A model generated the notes under the pieces. It had not been told where the DNA came from. It searched no databases and worked only from the letters and a program-made list of their open reading frames with translations. Position numbers and translations under genes: made by a program. A stretch of 64,000 bases of DNA from Syntrophaceae bacterium (GTDB lineage Bacteria > Desulfobacterota > Syntrophia > Syntrophales > Smithellaceae), in contig JAHDKI010000009.1 of the NCBI GenBank assembly GCA_018436925.1, positions 147,968 to 211,967 on the forward strand. The letters run 5' to 3'. This document shows, in pieces, positions 1-8,740 of this stretch (positions are counted from its first letter, which is position 1; each line of letters begins with the position of its first letter).

Positions 1-7
1 GCGAACC

Positions 8-544
8 ATGGAGAAAAAAGAAAATATTCTGCCGGCAAAAAGTATGGGTTACCTGATCATCTGTGGCGCTGTGATCGTTATTCTGATCCTGGTCGGCGTT
101 TTGCCTCTCTATCGTTATAATACAAGCGTCAAAAGGCAGGTTGAAAAGCTGCAATATGCGCTCGAAGAACAGAAAGGCCTGGGGCCCGTTTATCAGGCGC
201 TGACCCAGGCGCAGGCTAAGAACATTTCCGGAGCGCTGCCCGATCCGCCAAAACAGGCCCTAGCGTTTGATCAGGCCGACAGCTTTCAGGATACGTTTCG
301 AACCATTGCGGGCAAGTCGGGGTTGATGACTGTTTCTCTCACCCCGGATATTGCTTCATTTTCAGAATCTTCGCGCTCATTGATTTATTCGGCGGTGCTC
401 AAGGGCGAGTATGATAATTTCCGGCGCATGCTGGCAGGTTTGGGCGCTGTTGCCTATGTTGATCGAATTGAAGAAATCAGCCTGCGGCAGTTCAGCGATT
501 CCATGGAATTTCGTCTGCGAATTCGAATTGCGCTGAAAGGATAG
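8..544 (+). CDS. PilO/MshJ-like pilus inner-membrane assembly protein
   Basis: Small bitopic protein of 178 residues with one membrane segment near residues 13-34, followed by a coiled-coil-like stretch (about 38-70) and an alpha/beta periplasmic domain. This is the PilO/GspM layout. Family members link the cytoplasmic PilM/PilN platform to PilP and the secretin. It is the first gene in the window, 15 bases before the PilP-like gene, so PilM- and PilN-like genes are expected just upstream of base 1. The ATG lies 7 bases from the window edge, so the ribosome site cannot be seen. Gene order with the following secretin and ATPases, more than similarity, supports the MshJ assignment. Confidence 0.75.
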   Translation: MEKKENILPAKSMGYLIICGAVIVILILVGVLPLYRYNTSVKRQVEKLQYALEEQKGLGPVYQALTQAQAKNISGALPDPPKQALAFDQADSFQDTFRTIAGKSGLMTVSLTPDIASFSESSRSLIYSAVLKGEYDNFRRMLAGLGAVAYVDRIEEISLRQFSDSMEFRLRIRIALKG

Positions 545-558
545 TCGGGTAAGGAGCC

Positions 559-1056
559 ATGCAGAAACTCAACAAAAGACAGATCATCATCCTTTGTGTG
601 GCGTTTTTGTTCATGCTTTATGCGGCCTACGAACTGGCGATTGTTCGACCTGCCGCCAAGAAGGCCAAAACGGACATGAACCCGACCCGGGTTTCCGACT
701 TTATTTCAACGGTGAATGCCGAACTGGCGGGAAGCCAGGCCGCCGCTGTGGACGAGTATATCGCGCGCCGGGCGGAAACCAAATGGGACGCCTCGCCTTT
801 CTGGGACCGGGTTTCCTACAGAGAGTGGGCGGGCGGCACGGCAGGCTCACATCAGGCGGGGTCGGCCGTCAAAATCATTTACTCGGGTTTTGTTGACGCA
901 GGCGGAAAGCAAATGGCCGTCATCAACGGGTGGGAATATACCGCAGGGGAGGCCCTTGAAATGGAGGGGTACATCTTGAAACGCATTACGCCGTTTCGGG
1001 TGATTATTGAAAACAGAAATACGGGGAGCGAGTTGGCCGTTCCCATTCAGGAATGA
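559..1056 (+). CDS. PilP/MshK-like periplasmic pilus assembly protein
   Basis: The 165-residue product has an N-terminal membrane anchor (about residues 7-25) and a C-terminal beta-rich part (about 95-165) resembling the PilP/GspC homology region: a short segment asking for a bound ligand ('VINGWEYTAGEALEMEGY') followed by beta strands. Such proteins connect the inner-membrane PilNO complex to the N domain of the secretin. A GGAG site lies just upstream of the ATG. The stop codon overlaps the secretin start by 4 bases (ATGA), indicating translational coupling. The family is poorly conserved, so the role rests mainly on position between a PilO-like gene and a secretin. Confidence 0.65.
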   Translation: MQKLNKRQIIILCVAFLFMLYAAYELAIVRPAAKKAKTDMNPTRVSDFISTVNAELAGSQAAAVDEYIARRAETKWDASPFWDRVSYREWAGGTAGSHQAGSAVKIIYSGFVDAGGKQMAVINGWEYTAGEALEMEGYILKRITPFRVIIENRNTGSELAVPIQE

Positions 1057-2663
1057 ACGCTAAGCGGGAGGGTACCGTCTTGAGATTTTTATCAGGTCAT
1101 CATGCAAGGATCGGACTACTGATCGCAGCCGCCGGACTGGCGATTTGTCTGGGGTGCGCCGCAGAAAGACAGGACTTGAAGAAAGATCCGTTTTTTGAAA
1201 AGTGGACCACGCTGGCTGAAGAGTCCAAAGGGCATTCACCGTCTCCGGAGCCCCGTCACATAGAGCTTTCAACGCAAAGTACGGCAAAGCCCTCTTATGG
1301 GGCGCAGATCGGACCGGAGGAAAGGACGCTGCCTTCAAGACGTATCACGCTCGTCATGCGTCAGGCGGATCTCAAAGCCGTGCTCAGGGCTCTGGCCAAG
1401 TCCGTCAATCTGAATATTATGGTGAAAAATTCCCTGACCGGCGAAATCAATGTCGATTTTCGCGATGTTCCCTGGGATCAGGCCTTCAATGGCGTTTTGA
1501 GCACCCACGGTCTATCCTATAAGTGGGAAGGGGATATTCTGCGGGTCATGACGATTGAAGATATTGAACAGGAGTTGAAACAAAAAGTCACCATCCGCGA
1601 TACGTCGTGGGTTGAGCCGCTGCTCCCTCCGCAATTCGTGAAGATTAATTTTGCCAACCCCAAAAAGCTCGGCGAAAATCTTCTTGAGTTTCTTACAAAG
1701 GACAAAGACGGAAAACCTCGCGGGTCTATCAAGGTGGACGATCACAACAACGCGCTTATCATTTCCGCCATTCGCGACGACATGGACCGGATTCTTTCGA
1801 TCATCCGCGATGTGGACCGGCCGACGCCTCAGATTTTGATCAAAGCCAATATCGTGGAAACCACCAAAAATGTGGCGCGCGATCTGGGCGTAATGTGGGG
1901 AGGGCGTTACAACACAGGAGATTTTACCACTCTGGGCGGAGGAGGCCGATCCACGGCGGGCGGGCCGATCAATCCGACAAGTGGTCCGACGGGCATCGGC
2001 GACTGGCCTTTTGCGTCCAACTTTCAGGCGCTCAATCTTACCGATACGGCAGCCGGTTCACTGGCCCTTCTGATTGGAACGATCGGCGGAAATATTCTGG
2101 AAATACAGCTCCAGGCGCTTCAAAAAGACAACAAGCTCAACATCCTGTCGAGTCCGTCCATCACCACGCTCGATAACCAGAAAGCTTTTACGGAAAATGG
2201 AGAGCGTGTTCCCTACATCACCCGCGAGATCGACGCCAGCGGCAATGAGACCCGGACGGTCAAATTCGAAGACGTCGTTCTGCGCCTTGAAATCACCCCG
2301 CACGTCATCGACGACAAACACCTGAAGATGGACATCCTGGTGAAGAAGGACGAAGTGGACGCGCTTCGCAATGTCGACGGCAATCCTTACATCATCAAAA
2401 AACAGACGCAGACCTCGCTGATCGTCCGCGACGGCGAGACGATCGTGATTTCAGGGCTGACTAAACAGCGTTTAGCCAAAGGAGACGCAGGTTGGCCTCT
2501 GCTTAAAGATATTCCCGTTTTGGGATATGTTTTTAAATCCGACAGCAAAAGCGATGCGATGGAGGAAGTTCTCATCTTCATTACGCCGCACGTCCTGCAG
2601 GTGGCGGCTTTGGATCAGCCGGGCTCCCGGATCAAAGACAAAGCGGCCCCGGCAACGGAATAA
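1053..2663 (+). CDS. Type IV pilus/MSHA secretin (MshL/PilQ/GspD family)
   Basis: Outer-membrane secretin through which the pilus fibre exits. The 536-residue protein begins with a signal sequence ending in a possible lipobox (LGC, Cys about 35), then a secretin/TonB short N-terminal-type domain (about 95-180), an N1-like ring domain (about 190-270, motif DDHNNALIISA) and the secretin core (about 330-515) with 'LSSPSITTLDNQKA' and the typical end 'VPVLGYVFKSD...EEVLIFITPHVL' pattern. Length is shorter than PilQ, close to MshL. It overlaps the PilP-like gene by 4 bases and precedes the ExeA-like ATPase. The class is certain; MshL is inferred from the order of neighbouring genes. Confidence 0.92.
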   Translation: MNAKREGTVLRFLSGHHARIGLLIAAAGLAICLGCAAERQDLKKDPFFEKWTTLAEESKGHSPSPEPRHIELSTQSTAKPSYGAQIGPEERTLPSRRITLVMRQADLKAVLRALAKSVNLNIMVKNSLTGEINVDFRDVPWDQAFNGVLSTHGLSYKWEGDILRVMTIEDIEQELKQKVTIRDTSWVEPLLPPQFVKINFANPKKLGENLLEFLTKDKDGKPRGSIKVDDHNNALIISAIRDDMDRILSIIRDVDRPTPQILIKANIVETTKNVARDLGVMWGGRYNTGDFTTLGGGGRSTAGGPINPTSGPTGIGDWPFASNFQALNLTDTAAGSLALLIGTIGGNILEIQLQALQKDNKLNILSSPSITTLDNQKAFTENGERVPYITREIDASGNETRTVKFEDVVLRLEITPHVIDDKHLKMDILVKKDEVDALRNVDGNPYIIKKQTQTSLIVRDGETIVISGLTKQRLAKGDAGWPLLKDIPVLGYVFKSDSKSDAMEEVLIFITPHVLQVAALDQPGSRIKDKAAPATE

Positions 2664-2687
2664 TTTGCTGAAGCGTCAGGAAACATC

Positions 2688-4244
2688 ATGGGCATGGACT
2701 ACTTTAATTTATTGCATTTGAAAAAAGAGCCGTTTTCCAACTCGCCGGAGCCGGAGTTTCTTTTTTCTTCCCCGCAGCATGCCCGGTGTCTTCAAATGCT
2801 CGAACTGGCGGTGCGCCTGAGGCGTGGAATCAATCTGGTGATCGGCGATGTCGGAACAGGCAAGACCACATTGTGCCGGAAGCTGATCCAGAATTTGTCC
2901 GTCGAGACGTCATCCGGCGCCGAGGAGATTGAAACCCACCTGCTTTTGGATCCGTCCGCCCGCGACGCTCTGGATTTTCTGCGTGTGGTTGCTTCGATCA
3001 TCGGTGTGCGCGACATGACCGATAAAGACGACGCCTGGCATCTGAAAGAGAAAATCAAAGCCTGCCTCTTCCGGAAAGGCGTCGATGAAGGAAAAATTGT
3101 CACGCTGATCATTGACGAGGGGCAGAAGCTCCAATCCGAGTGCCTGGAGGTTCTGCGTGAATTTCTGAATTACGAAACCAATCACTTCAAACTTCTGCAG
3201 ATCGTGATCTTTGCCCAGCGGGAAATAGAAAACACATTGCGCGAGCATCATAATCTGCTCGACCGAGTCAATTCCCTGCATCGCCTCAAACCGCTCAATT
3301 TTCGTCAAACCGCCGCCATGATCCGCCATCGGATCCGCGTGGCAAGAGAATCGGACCTCGTTCAGGGCGATCTTTTCAGCCTGTGGGGGCTTCTGGCGGT
3401 TTACTGGCTTACGCAGGGCTATCCGAGGCGGATTGTTTCTCTTTGCCACTCGGTGGTCGTTAAAATGATTATTCGCGCAGAAAACCGGGCGGGGTTTTTT
3501 TTCGTGGCCCGATGCGCAGGAGAAGACGGAAATCCGGCAAATCGGGCAATCCGCAGGGTGGCGGTCGCAGCCCTGGTTGTGCTGGTTGCGGGGATTTCCA
3601 TGTTTGTGATTCTGGATCGCGGCGTGGCCGGATATATCAGAGATAATCTGTCGCAGCCTCAAGAATCCGAAATTGCAGGAGAACCGGCCATGACCGAAGC
3701 CTCCGACGAGTTCAACGGCAAGGACGTTGCGCCGGTCATGCCCTCGTCTCTGGGTGTTGTCAGATTCGAAAAAAATATGACCTTGTGGTCGCTGGTCGAA
3801 GCCTTCTACGGAGACACCTCTGAAGAAACAATACGGTCTGTTTTGGCGGTTAACCCGCTGATTAAAAATCGCGACAGAATTGACGAAGGCAGCGCGGTGG
3901 TTTTGCCTGCCGCCGCAGCGGGAATCCGCCCGGCAAAAAACGGATATCTGGTGAGTCTTGCAGGCAGCCTGGAGCCTCAGACCGCCTGGGAAACCTATTG
4001 GCGCTTGAAAACAACCGGCCGCGACGGCGTGTCGATTTTGAGTCTGTGGAGTCCGAAGGCGGGCCTGCGGCATGAAGTTATTCTCAAGGATGAATTTCAT
4101 TCGCTGGATTCGGCCCTGCAGGCTGTTTCCGCTTTAAACGCGCAGGGGATAGCCGGCGCCAGACTGCTCGACGGGCTCGATGAGCGGACCGTCTATTTTT
4201 ACAGCGCGGCAGTTTCGAATTCCGGCCGGCCGGAGGGGCAATGA
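2688..4244 (+). CDS. ExeA/MshM-like AAA+ ATPase with membrane and periplasmic tail
   Basis: Residues 1-270 form an ExeA/GspA-type AAA+ ATPase: Walker A 'GDVGTGKTTLCRKL' near residue 48 and Walker B 'LIIDEGQKL' near 138, where a Gln replaces a usual acidic position. A single membrane segment follows (about 288-308). The 200-residue periplasmic part contains a LysM-like stretch ('TLWSLVEAFYGDTSEE') and a terminal SPOR-like alpha/beta segment. GspA/ExeA helps insert secretins through peptidoglycan, and MshM holds this position in MSHA loci, so a role in secretin assembly is likely. The tail is longer than in plain MshM. The last 4 bases overlap the next start (ATGA). Confidence 0.8.
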   Translation: MGMDYFNLLHLKKEPFSNSPEPEFLFSSPQHARCLQMLELAVRLRRGINLVIGDVGTGKTTLCRKLIQNLSVETSSGAEEIETHLLLDPSARDALDFLRVVASIIGVRDMTDKDDAWHLKEKIKACLFRKGVDEGKIVTLIIDEGQKLQSECLEVLREFLNYETNHFKLLQIVIFAQREIENTLREHHNLLDRVNSLHRLKPLNFRQTAAMIRHRIRVARESDLVQGDLFSLWGLLAVYWLTQGYPRRIVSLCHSVVVKMIIRAENRAGFFFVARCAGEDGNPANRAIRRVAVAALVVLVAGISMFVILDRGVAGYIRDNLSQPQESEIAGEPAMTEASDEFNGKDVAPVMPSSLGVVRFEKNMTLWSLVEAFYGDTSEETIRSVLAVNPLIKNRDRIDEGSAVVLPAAAAGIRPAKNGYLVSLAGSLEPQTAWETYWRLKTTGRDGVSILSLWSPKAGLRHEVILKDEFHSLDSALQAVSALNAQGIAGARLLDGLDERTVYFYSAAVSNSGRPEGQ

Positions 4245-5953
4245 AGGTCAAAAAGCGTTTGGGAGAAATGCTTGTTGAAGAAGGCCTGGTGAGCGATGAG
4301 CGCCTCAAGCAGGCGCTTGTAGATCAGAAAAAGGCAGGGTTGAAACTCGGCCAGTTTCTGACGCGGCAGGGGATCGTCAACGAGCAGCAGATTATCGATC
4401 TGTTAAGCCGCCAGCTAAAAATTTCCAAATACCATCCCGACGATTATCCATTGGATATCGATCTGGCCCGACAGGTTCCCGCTGAGATTGCACAGAAATA
4501 CCAAATCGCCCCGTTGAAGAAGAAGGGACGTCTGCTGACAATTGCCATTGTCGATCCGTTGGACATCAATGCGCTCGATTACATCGAAGTATTGACCAAT
4601 TCGGAGGTTGAGCCGGTGGTTTGCTCGGAACGCGAGCTCAACCAATTGATCAGCTCGCTCTACGGTATGCAGTCCGGGTTGGGCAGCATCATGGAGAATA
4701 TGGAGATTAAATCTCAGGATGATAATCCCGAAGAAATGATTTCCGAACGCGAAGAGGTTCAAGTCGCATCGCTTCAGGACATGGCCGGAGAAGCGCCGGT
4801 GGTGCGACTGGCCAATTCAATTTTCGCCCAGGCCATTCGGGACGGCGCCAGCGATATTCATATCAGCCCGCAGCATAACAGCGTTCAGATGCGCTTTCGA
4901 ATCGACGGCAAGCTTCTGGAAGTGCCGTCGCCGCCGAAAGCTCTTTTTCTGCCGATTATCGCGAGAATGAAGATTCTGGCCAATATGGATATTACCGTGT
5001 CCAGAATTCCTCAAGACGGCCGTTTCACGCTTCGTCTCGACAAAAAGGAAATCAACGTCCGTGTTTCCTCCATGCCGACCATCTATGGCGAGAATCTGGT
5101 CCTGCGCCTGCTTGACACCAGCGGAGGCGTTTACTCGCTCGATCGTCTGGGCATGGTGCACGAAGATATGGAGAAGATCGAGAAAGTCGTCCGGAAGCCC
5201 TATGGAATGATTCTCAGCACCGGCCCCACCGGAAGCGGAAAAAGCACAAGCCTGTATGCAATTCTCAATTCCATCAACAAACCGGATATCAATATCATCA
5301 CCCTGGAAGATCCGGTCGAATACCGGATTGCCAACATTCGTCAAGTTCAGCTCAACCGCAAGGCGGGAATGACATTCGCCGGCGGCCTGCGCTCTATTCT
5401 GAGGCAGGATCCGGACGTCATTATGGTGGGTGAAATCCGCGACGCCGAAACGGCGGCCATTTCCGTTCAGGCGGCCCAGACCGGTCATCGGGTGCTTAGC
5501 ACGGTGCACACCAACGATGCGGCCGGCGCGATTACCCGATTCATCGATATGGGCATCGAGCCGTTTTTGGTATCGTCCGTTCTTCTCGTATCTTTCGCGC
5601 AGCGCCTGGTGCGCACCGTTTGCCCGTATTGCAAGGAGCGATATCTGCCTTCCGAAAACGCTTACACTGCGCTGGGCATCACGCCGGAGGAAGCGGCCGT
5701 GGGCAATTTTATGCGGGGCAAGGGATGTTATCAGTGCAAAAATACCGGCTATAAGGGACGAACGGGGCTGTTTGAGGTCCTGATCAACGATGAGATGATT
5801 CAAGACATGATTTTGAAAAAGCGGTCCAGCCAGGAAATCTCGAAAGCCGCCGTCAATGCGGGTACTCTGCGCACGTTGCGCGTGGACGCCTCCCGGAAAG
5901 TGCTCCAGGGCGTCACCACGCTTGAAGAAGCGGCCTCGGCCGTGATGACCTAG
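4241..5953 (+). CDS. mshE: Pilus extension ATPase with MshEN domain (MshE/PilB/GspE)
   Basis: Hexameric ATPase that powers pilus polymerisation. The N-terminal 140 residues carry two tandem MshEN motifs, starting 'RLGEMLVEEGLV' (residue 5) and 'KLGQFLTRQGIV' (residue 36), the pattern known to bind c-di-GMP in MshE. The C-terminal ATPase has Walker A 'GPTGSGKSTS', the Asp/Glu-box 'LEDPVEYR', Walker B region 'DPDVIMVGEIRD', the His box and the zinc-binding tetracysteine (CPYC and CYQC). Length 570 aa is normal. The gene starts inside the end of the ATPase-tail gene by 4 bases and is followed 23 bases later by the platform gene. Confidence 0.95.
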   Translation: MKVKKRLGEMLVEEGLVSDERLKQALVDQKKAGLKLGQFLTRQGIVNEQQIIDLLSRQLKISKYHPDDYPLDIDLARQVPAEIAQKYQIAPLKKKGRLLTIAIVDPLDINALDYIEVLTNSEVEPVVCSERELNQLISSLYGMQSGLGSIMENMEIKSQDDNPEEMISEREEVQVASLQDMAGEAPVVRLANSIFAQAIRDGASDIHISPQHNSVQMRFRIDGKLLEVPSPPKALFLPIIARMKILANMDITVSRIPQDGRFTLRLDKKEINVRVSSMPTIYGENLVLRLLDTSGGVYSLDRLGMVHEDMEKIEKVVRKPYGMILSTGPTGSGKSTSLYAILNSINKPDINIITLEDPVEYRIANIRQVQLNRKAGMTFAGGLRSILRQDPDVIMVGEIRDAETAAISVQAAQTGHRVLSTVHTNDAAGAITRFIDMGIEPFLVSSVLLVSFAQRLVRTVCPYCKERYLPSENAYTALGITPEEAAVGNFMRGKGCYQCKNTGYKGRTGLFEVLINDEMIQDMILKKRSSQEISKAAVNAGTLRTLRVDASRKVLQGVTTLEEAASAVMT

Positions 5954-5976
5954 CGCGACAGGGGAAGAAGCCGGAC

Positions 5977-7203
5977 ATGCCGATATTCTCTTATGAAGCC
6001 ATCAATGAATCGGGCAACACGGTCAAGGGAGACCTGGATGCGGACTCTCCCGCGACGGCAGGCGCCATCCTGGCCAACAGAGGGCTCATTCCGTCGAGCA
6101 TTATCCGGAAAAAAACCGACACCCGCGACAACGTCTTAAGCCGGATCAAGGCTCTGACCGGGCATGTGAAAACCGCCGATCTTATACTGTTTACCAAACA
6201 GTTCCGCTCCATGCTTGCCGCCGGCGTACCGATTCTCCGCATCATGCAGGTGCTTGAAGCCCAGACGGAAAATAAAGTTTTGCGTCAGACCGTTTCCGAA
6301 ATCATCGAGGACATTAAGCAGGGTTCGACCATCTCTGAGGCCTTTGAAAAACATCCTCGGATTTTTTCCAATCTTTATTGTTCCATGGTTCGGGCGGGTG
6401 AGGTGAGCGGCAACGTTCCCGGCGTTCTGGAGCGTTTGATTTACATCATCGAGCACGAAGCCAAAATCCGGGCGGACATCAAAGCGGCTCTCCAGTACCC
6501 TTTTATCGTCGTCATCGCCCTGACGGTGGCTTTTTTCATCCTGCTCACGTTTGTAGTGCCGCAGTTTGCCACTATGTTTGCCAAAACAGGCATGGATCTG
6601 CCCTTGCCCACCAAAATCGCCATGATGCTGCATTTTTACCTGATCAATTACTGGTATCTGATCCTCGCGCTGGTCATTGGCGGTATCTTTGCTCTGTATC
6701 AGTATTTCAAAACCGAGCCCGGAAAAGTAGCCAAAGACACGTTTTTGCTTTCCTTGCCGGTGTTGGGGCCGCTTTTCCAGAAAGCGGCCATGTCCCGTTT
6801 CGCAAGCATCTTTGCGATATTGCAGACAAGCGGCGTGCCGGTTATGCAATCGCTCACCATTCTTTCCGATACCATCGGCAACGCCGCGATCGCCCGACAG
6901 TTCGATCGCGTGCGTGAGCGCATTGAAGAAGGCGCCGGCATTTCCACACCTTTGAAATCAGCCATTTATTTTCCGCCGATGGTCATCGATATGATTGCCA
7001 TTGGAGAAGAATCCGGCAACCTCGATGAAATGCTGCGGGAAATCACCAAACACTACGATGATGAGGTTGCCTACGCGGTCAAGGCGCTTTCGGACGCCAT
7101 CGGTCCGATCCTGATTGTCGGGTTAGCTGCGGTCGTGGGATTTTTCGCTTTAGCGATTTTCCTGCCCATGTGGGACATGACCAAAATGGTTAAAATGCGG
7201 TAG
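5977..7203 (+). CDS. mshG: Type IV pilus platform protein (MshG/PilC/GspF)
   Basis: Polytopic inner-membrane protein of 408 residues with the two repeated cytoplasmic T2SSF domains of the family (about 70-190 and 270-395) and three main hydrophobic segments (about 172-196, 222-242, 375-398). It holds the extension ATPase and extracts pilins from the membrane. Typical motifs are visible: 'FTKQFRSMLAAGVPILR' in the first domain and 'MIAIGEESGNLDEML' in the second. It directly follows the extension ATPase and is followed 7 bases later by the sigma-54 activator, suggesting one transcript from the PilO-like gene to the regulator. Confidence 0.95.
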   Translation: MPIFSYEAINESGNTVKGDLDADSPATAGAILANRGLIPSSIIRKKTDTRDNVLSRIKALTGHVKTADLILFTKQFRSMLAAGVPILRIMQVLEAQTENKVLRQTVSEIIEDIKQGSTISEAFEKHPRIFSNLYCSMVRAGEVSGNVPGVLERLIYIIEHEAKIRADIKAALQYPFIVVIALTVAFFILLTFVVPQFATMFAKTGMDLPLPTKIAMMLHFYLINYWYLILALVIGGIFALYQYFKTEPGKVAKDTFLLSLPVLGPLFQKAAMSRFASIFAILQTSGVPVMQSLTILSDTIGNAAIARQFDRVRERIEEGAGISTPLKSAIYFPPMVIDMIAIGEESGNLDEMLREITKHYDDEVAYAVKALSDAIGPILIVGLAAVVGFFALAIFLPMWDMTKMVKMR

Positions 7204-7210
7204 GGGGAAA

Positions 7211-8524
7211 ATGAAGAAGAGAAACTTCTACGTCAAGCTTCATATTCTGATTCCAGTGGTTTTAACCGGCATTACGGTGTTCGGCGTTATTATTACCTAT
7301 CAGCTGGCCGCCCAGCCGACGCGCTTGAAATACGTCAATCTTTTCACTTTGTCTTTAGCGCTTGGCTGCATCTCGTTTGTGGTCAGCTATTTCATCTTGC
7401 GTCTGCTTCTGAAACCTCTTGTGGATTTCGTTGAAAAAACGAAAAAAATGCCGATTTTTTCCTCGGGAAAGAAAGAAAAGCGGGCGGAGGTGACCGAAGA
7501 CATCAACCAGATCTCCGAAGTTTTCAATTCCGTGGCCAACATATTAAGCAACGTCGAGGCGAAAGAACTATTTCCTAGTATCATCGGGTCCAGCGCGGCG
7601 ATGCGTAATATTTTCACCCAGATCATCAAAGTCGCTCCGACGGATTCCACAGTTCTCATTACCGGGGAAAGCGGAACGGGAAAAGAGATGATTGCGACCA
7701 GCATCTATGAACACAGCCAGAGGAAAGGCAAACCCTTTGTCGCGATCAACTGCGTGGCCATTCCCGAGGGCTTGCTCGAAAGCGAACTTTTCGGCCATGA
7801 AAAAGGATCGTTTACCGGTGCAACGCAGCAAAAGAAGGGAAAATTTGAAATCGCGGACGGCGGAACGGTCTTTCTTGACGAAATCGGAGACATGCCCCTG
7901 GCCACCCAGGCCAAACTATTGAGGGCGCTTCAGGAAAAAGAATTTGAACGGGTCGGCGGAACAAAGCCCATCCGTGTGGATGTCCGTTTTATCGCCGCCA
8001 CAAACAAAAACCTGCCCCAGTTAATCAAAGAAGGAAAATTTCGTGAGGATCTGTACTTCCGCCTGAATGTTTTTTCCATCGATATGCCTCCTCTGCGTGA
8101 TCGAAGGGAGGATATTTCGCTTCTGGCTGCCCATTTTCTGCAATCTTCTCCGAAGCCGGCAAAACTTTCGGCGTCGGCTCTTCAGGTTCTTGTCGGGTAT
8201 TCCTGGTCGGGAAACATTAGGGAACTCAAAAACATCATTGAGCGGGCCTCCATCATGAGCGAAAACGGTTCTATAGAAGTGCATCACCTGCCGGAGACGA
8301 TCAGAAAAAATAACCAAATAGTCTCAGGAGCTGTTTTGGATGAAACCGTATCGCTGGATGAAAAAATAAAGTTGATGGAAAAAGACCTCATTCTAGGCGC
8401 ATTGAAACAGAGCCAGGGAATTCAGGTTAAAGCTGCTGCACTGCTCGGCATCAACCAGAGAAGCCTCTGGCATCGTATTAAAAAACATGACATCGATGTG
8501 GCAAGCCTAAAACATCTACAATAA
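7211..8524 (+). CDS. Membrane-anchored sigma-54-dependent transcription activator
   Basis: The 437-residue protein starts with two hydrophobic segments (about 10-31 and 44-65) and a short linker, with no receiver or PAS domain. It continues into a complete bacterial enhancer-binding AAA+ domain: Walker A 'GESGTGKE', the sigma-54 contact loop as GSFTGA (Ala to Ser in GAFTGA), Walker B 'GGTVFLDEIGDM', and arginine-finger region 'FREDLYFRLNVF'. A Fis-type helix-turn-helix ends it ('VKAAALLGINQRSLWHRIKK'). It sits between the pilus motor genes and the major pilin, as PilR often does, so it probably drives pilin transcription. The membrane anchoring without a sensor domain is unusual. Confidence 0.9.
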   Translation: MKKRNFYVKLHILIPVVLTGITVFGVIITYQLAAQPTRLKYVNLFTLSLALGCISFVVSYFILRLLLKPLVDFVEKTKKMPIFSSGKKEKRAEVTEDINQISEVFNSVANILSNVEAKELFPSIIGSSAAMRNIFTQIIKVAPTDSTVLITGESGTGKEMIATSIYEHSQRKGKPFVAINCVAIPEGLLESELFGHEKGSFTGATQQKKGKFEIADGGTVFLDEIGDMPLATQAKLLRALQEKEFERVGGTKPIRVDVRFIAATNKNLPQLIKEGKFREDLYFRLNVFSIDMPPLRDRREDISLLAAHFLQSSPKPAKLSASALQVLVGYSWSGNIRELKNIIERASIMSENGSIEVHHLPETIRKNNQIVSGAVLDETVSLDEKIKLMEKDLILGALKQSQGIQVKAAALLGINQRSLWHRIKKHDIDVASLKHLQ

Positions 8525-8538
8525 ATGTAGATTATTTT
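8514..8538 (+). terminator. Weak AT-rich terminator-like hairpin after the activator gene
   Basis: A 7-bp perfect stem ATCTACA/TGTAGAT with a 5-base loop is followed by TATTTT. It overlaps the stop codon of the sigma-54 activator gene. The stem has few GC pairs, so it may only partly terminate, but it lies where the motor-gene transcript should end before the pilin promoter. Confidence 0.4.
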
Positions 8539-8671
8539 ACCAAATTATTGGAAAACGAATTGAGCCAATGAATATTAACGGAAAGGAGGGACAGTATTAA
8601 TATCGCCAAATATATAATAAAAACAAATCAATAGATTGCATTAACGGCATGTATTCCACGAGCGTCATCAA

Positions 8672-8688
8672 ATGGCATGACAATTGAA
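8672..8688 (+). promoter_or_regulatory. Candidate sigma-54 (-24/-12) promoter for the major pilin
   Basis: TGGCATGACAATTGAA has the -24 GG and, exactly 10 bases later, GA where the -12 GC of sigma-54 promoters is expected (consensus TGGCAC-N5-TTGC). It lies 53 bases upstream of the first pilin ATG and downstream of a gene for a sigma-54 activator. One consensus base at the -12 element is missing, so it is a candidate only. Confidence 0.45.
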
Positions 8689-8740
8689 TACAAAAAGACA
8701 AAAAGAAATGTGAAAAACTATCTAAAGGGGAGGAAATAAT

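Noticed and set aside
2910..5803. Long antisense open frames (2910-4100 and 4817-5803 on the minus strand)
   Set aside because: They lie opposite clear ATPase genes, have no recognisable domains and no ribosome sites; they are codon-bias shadows.
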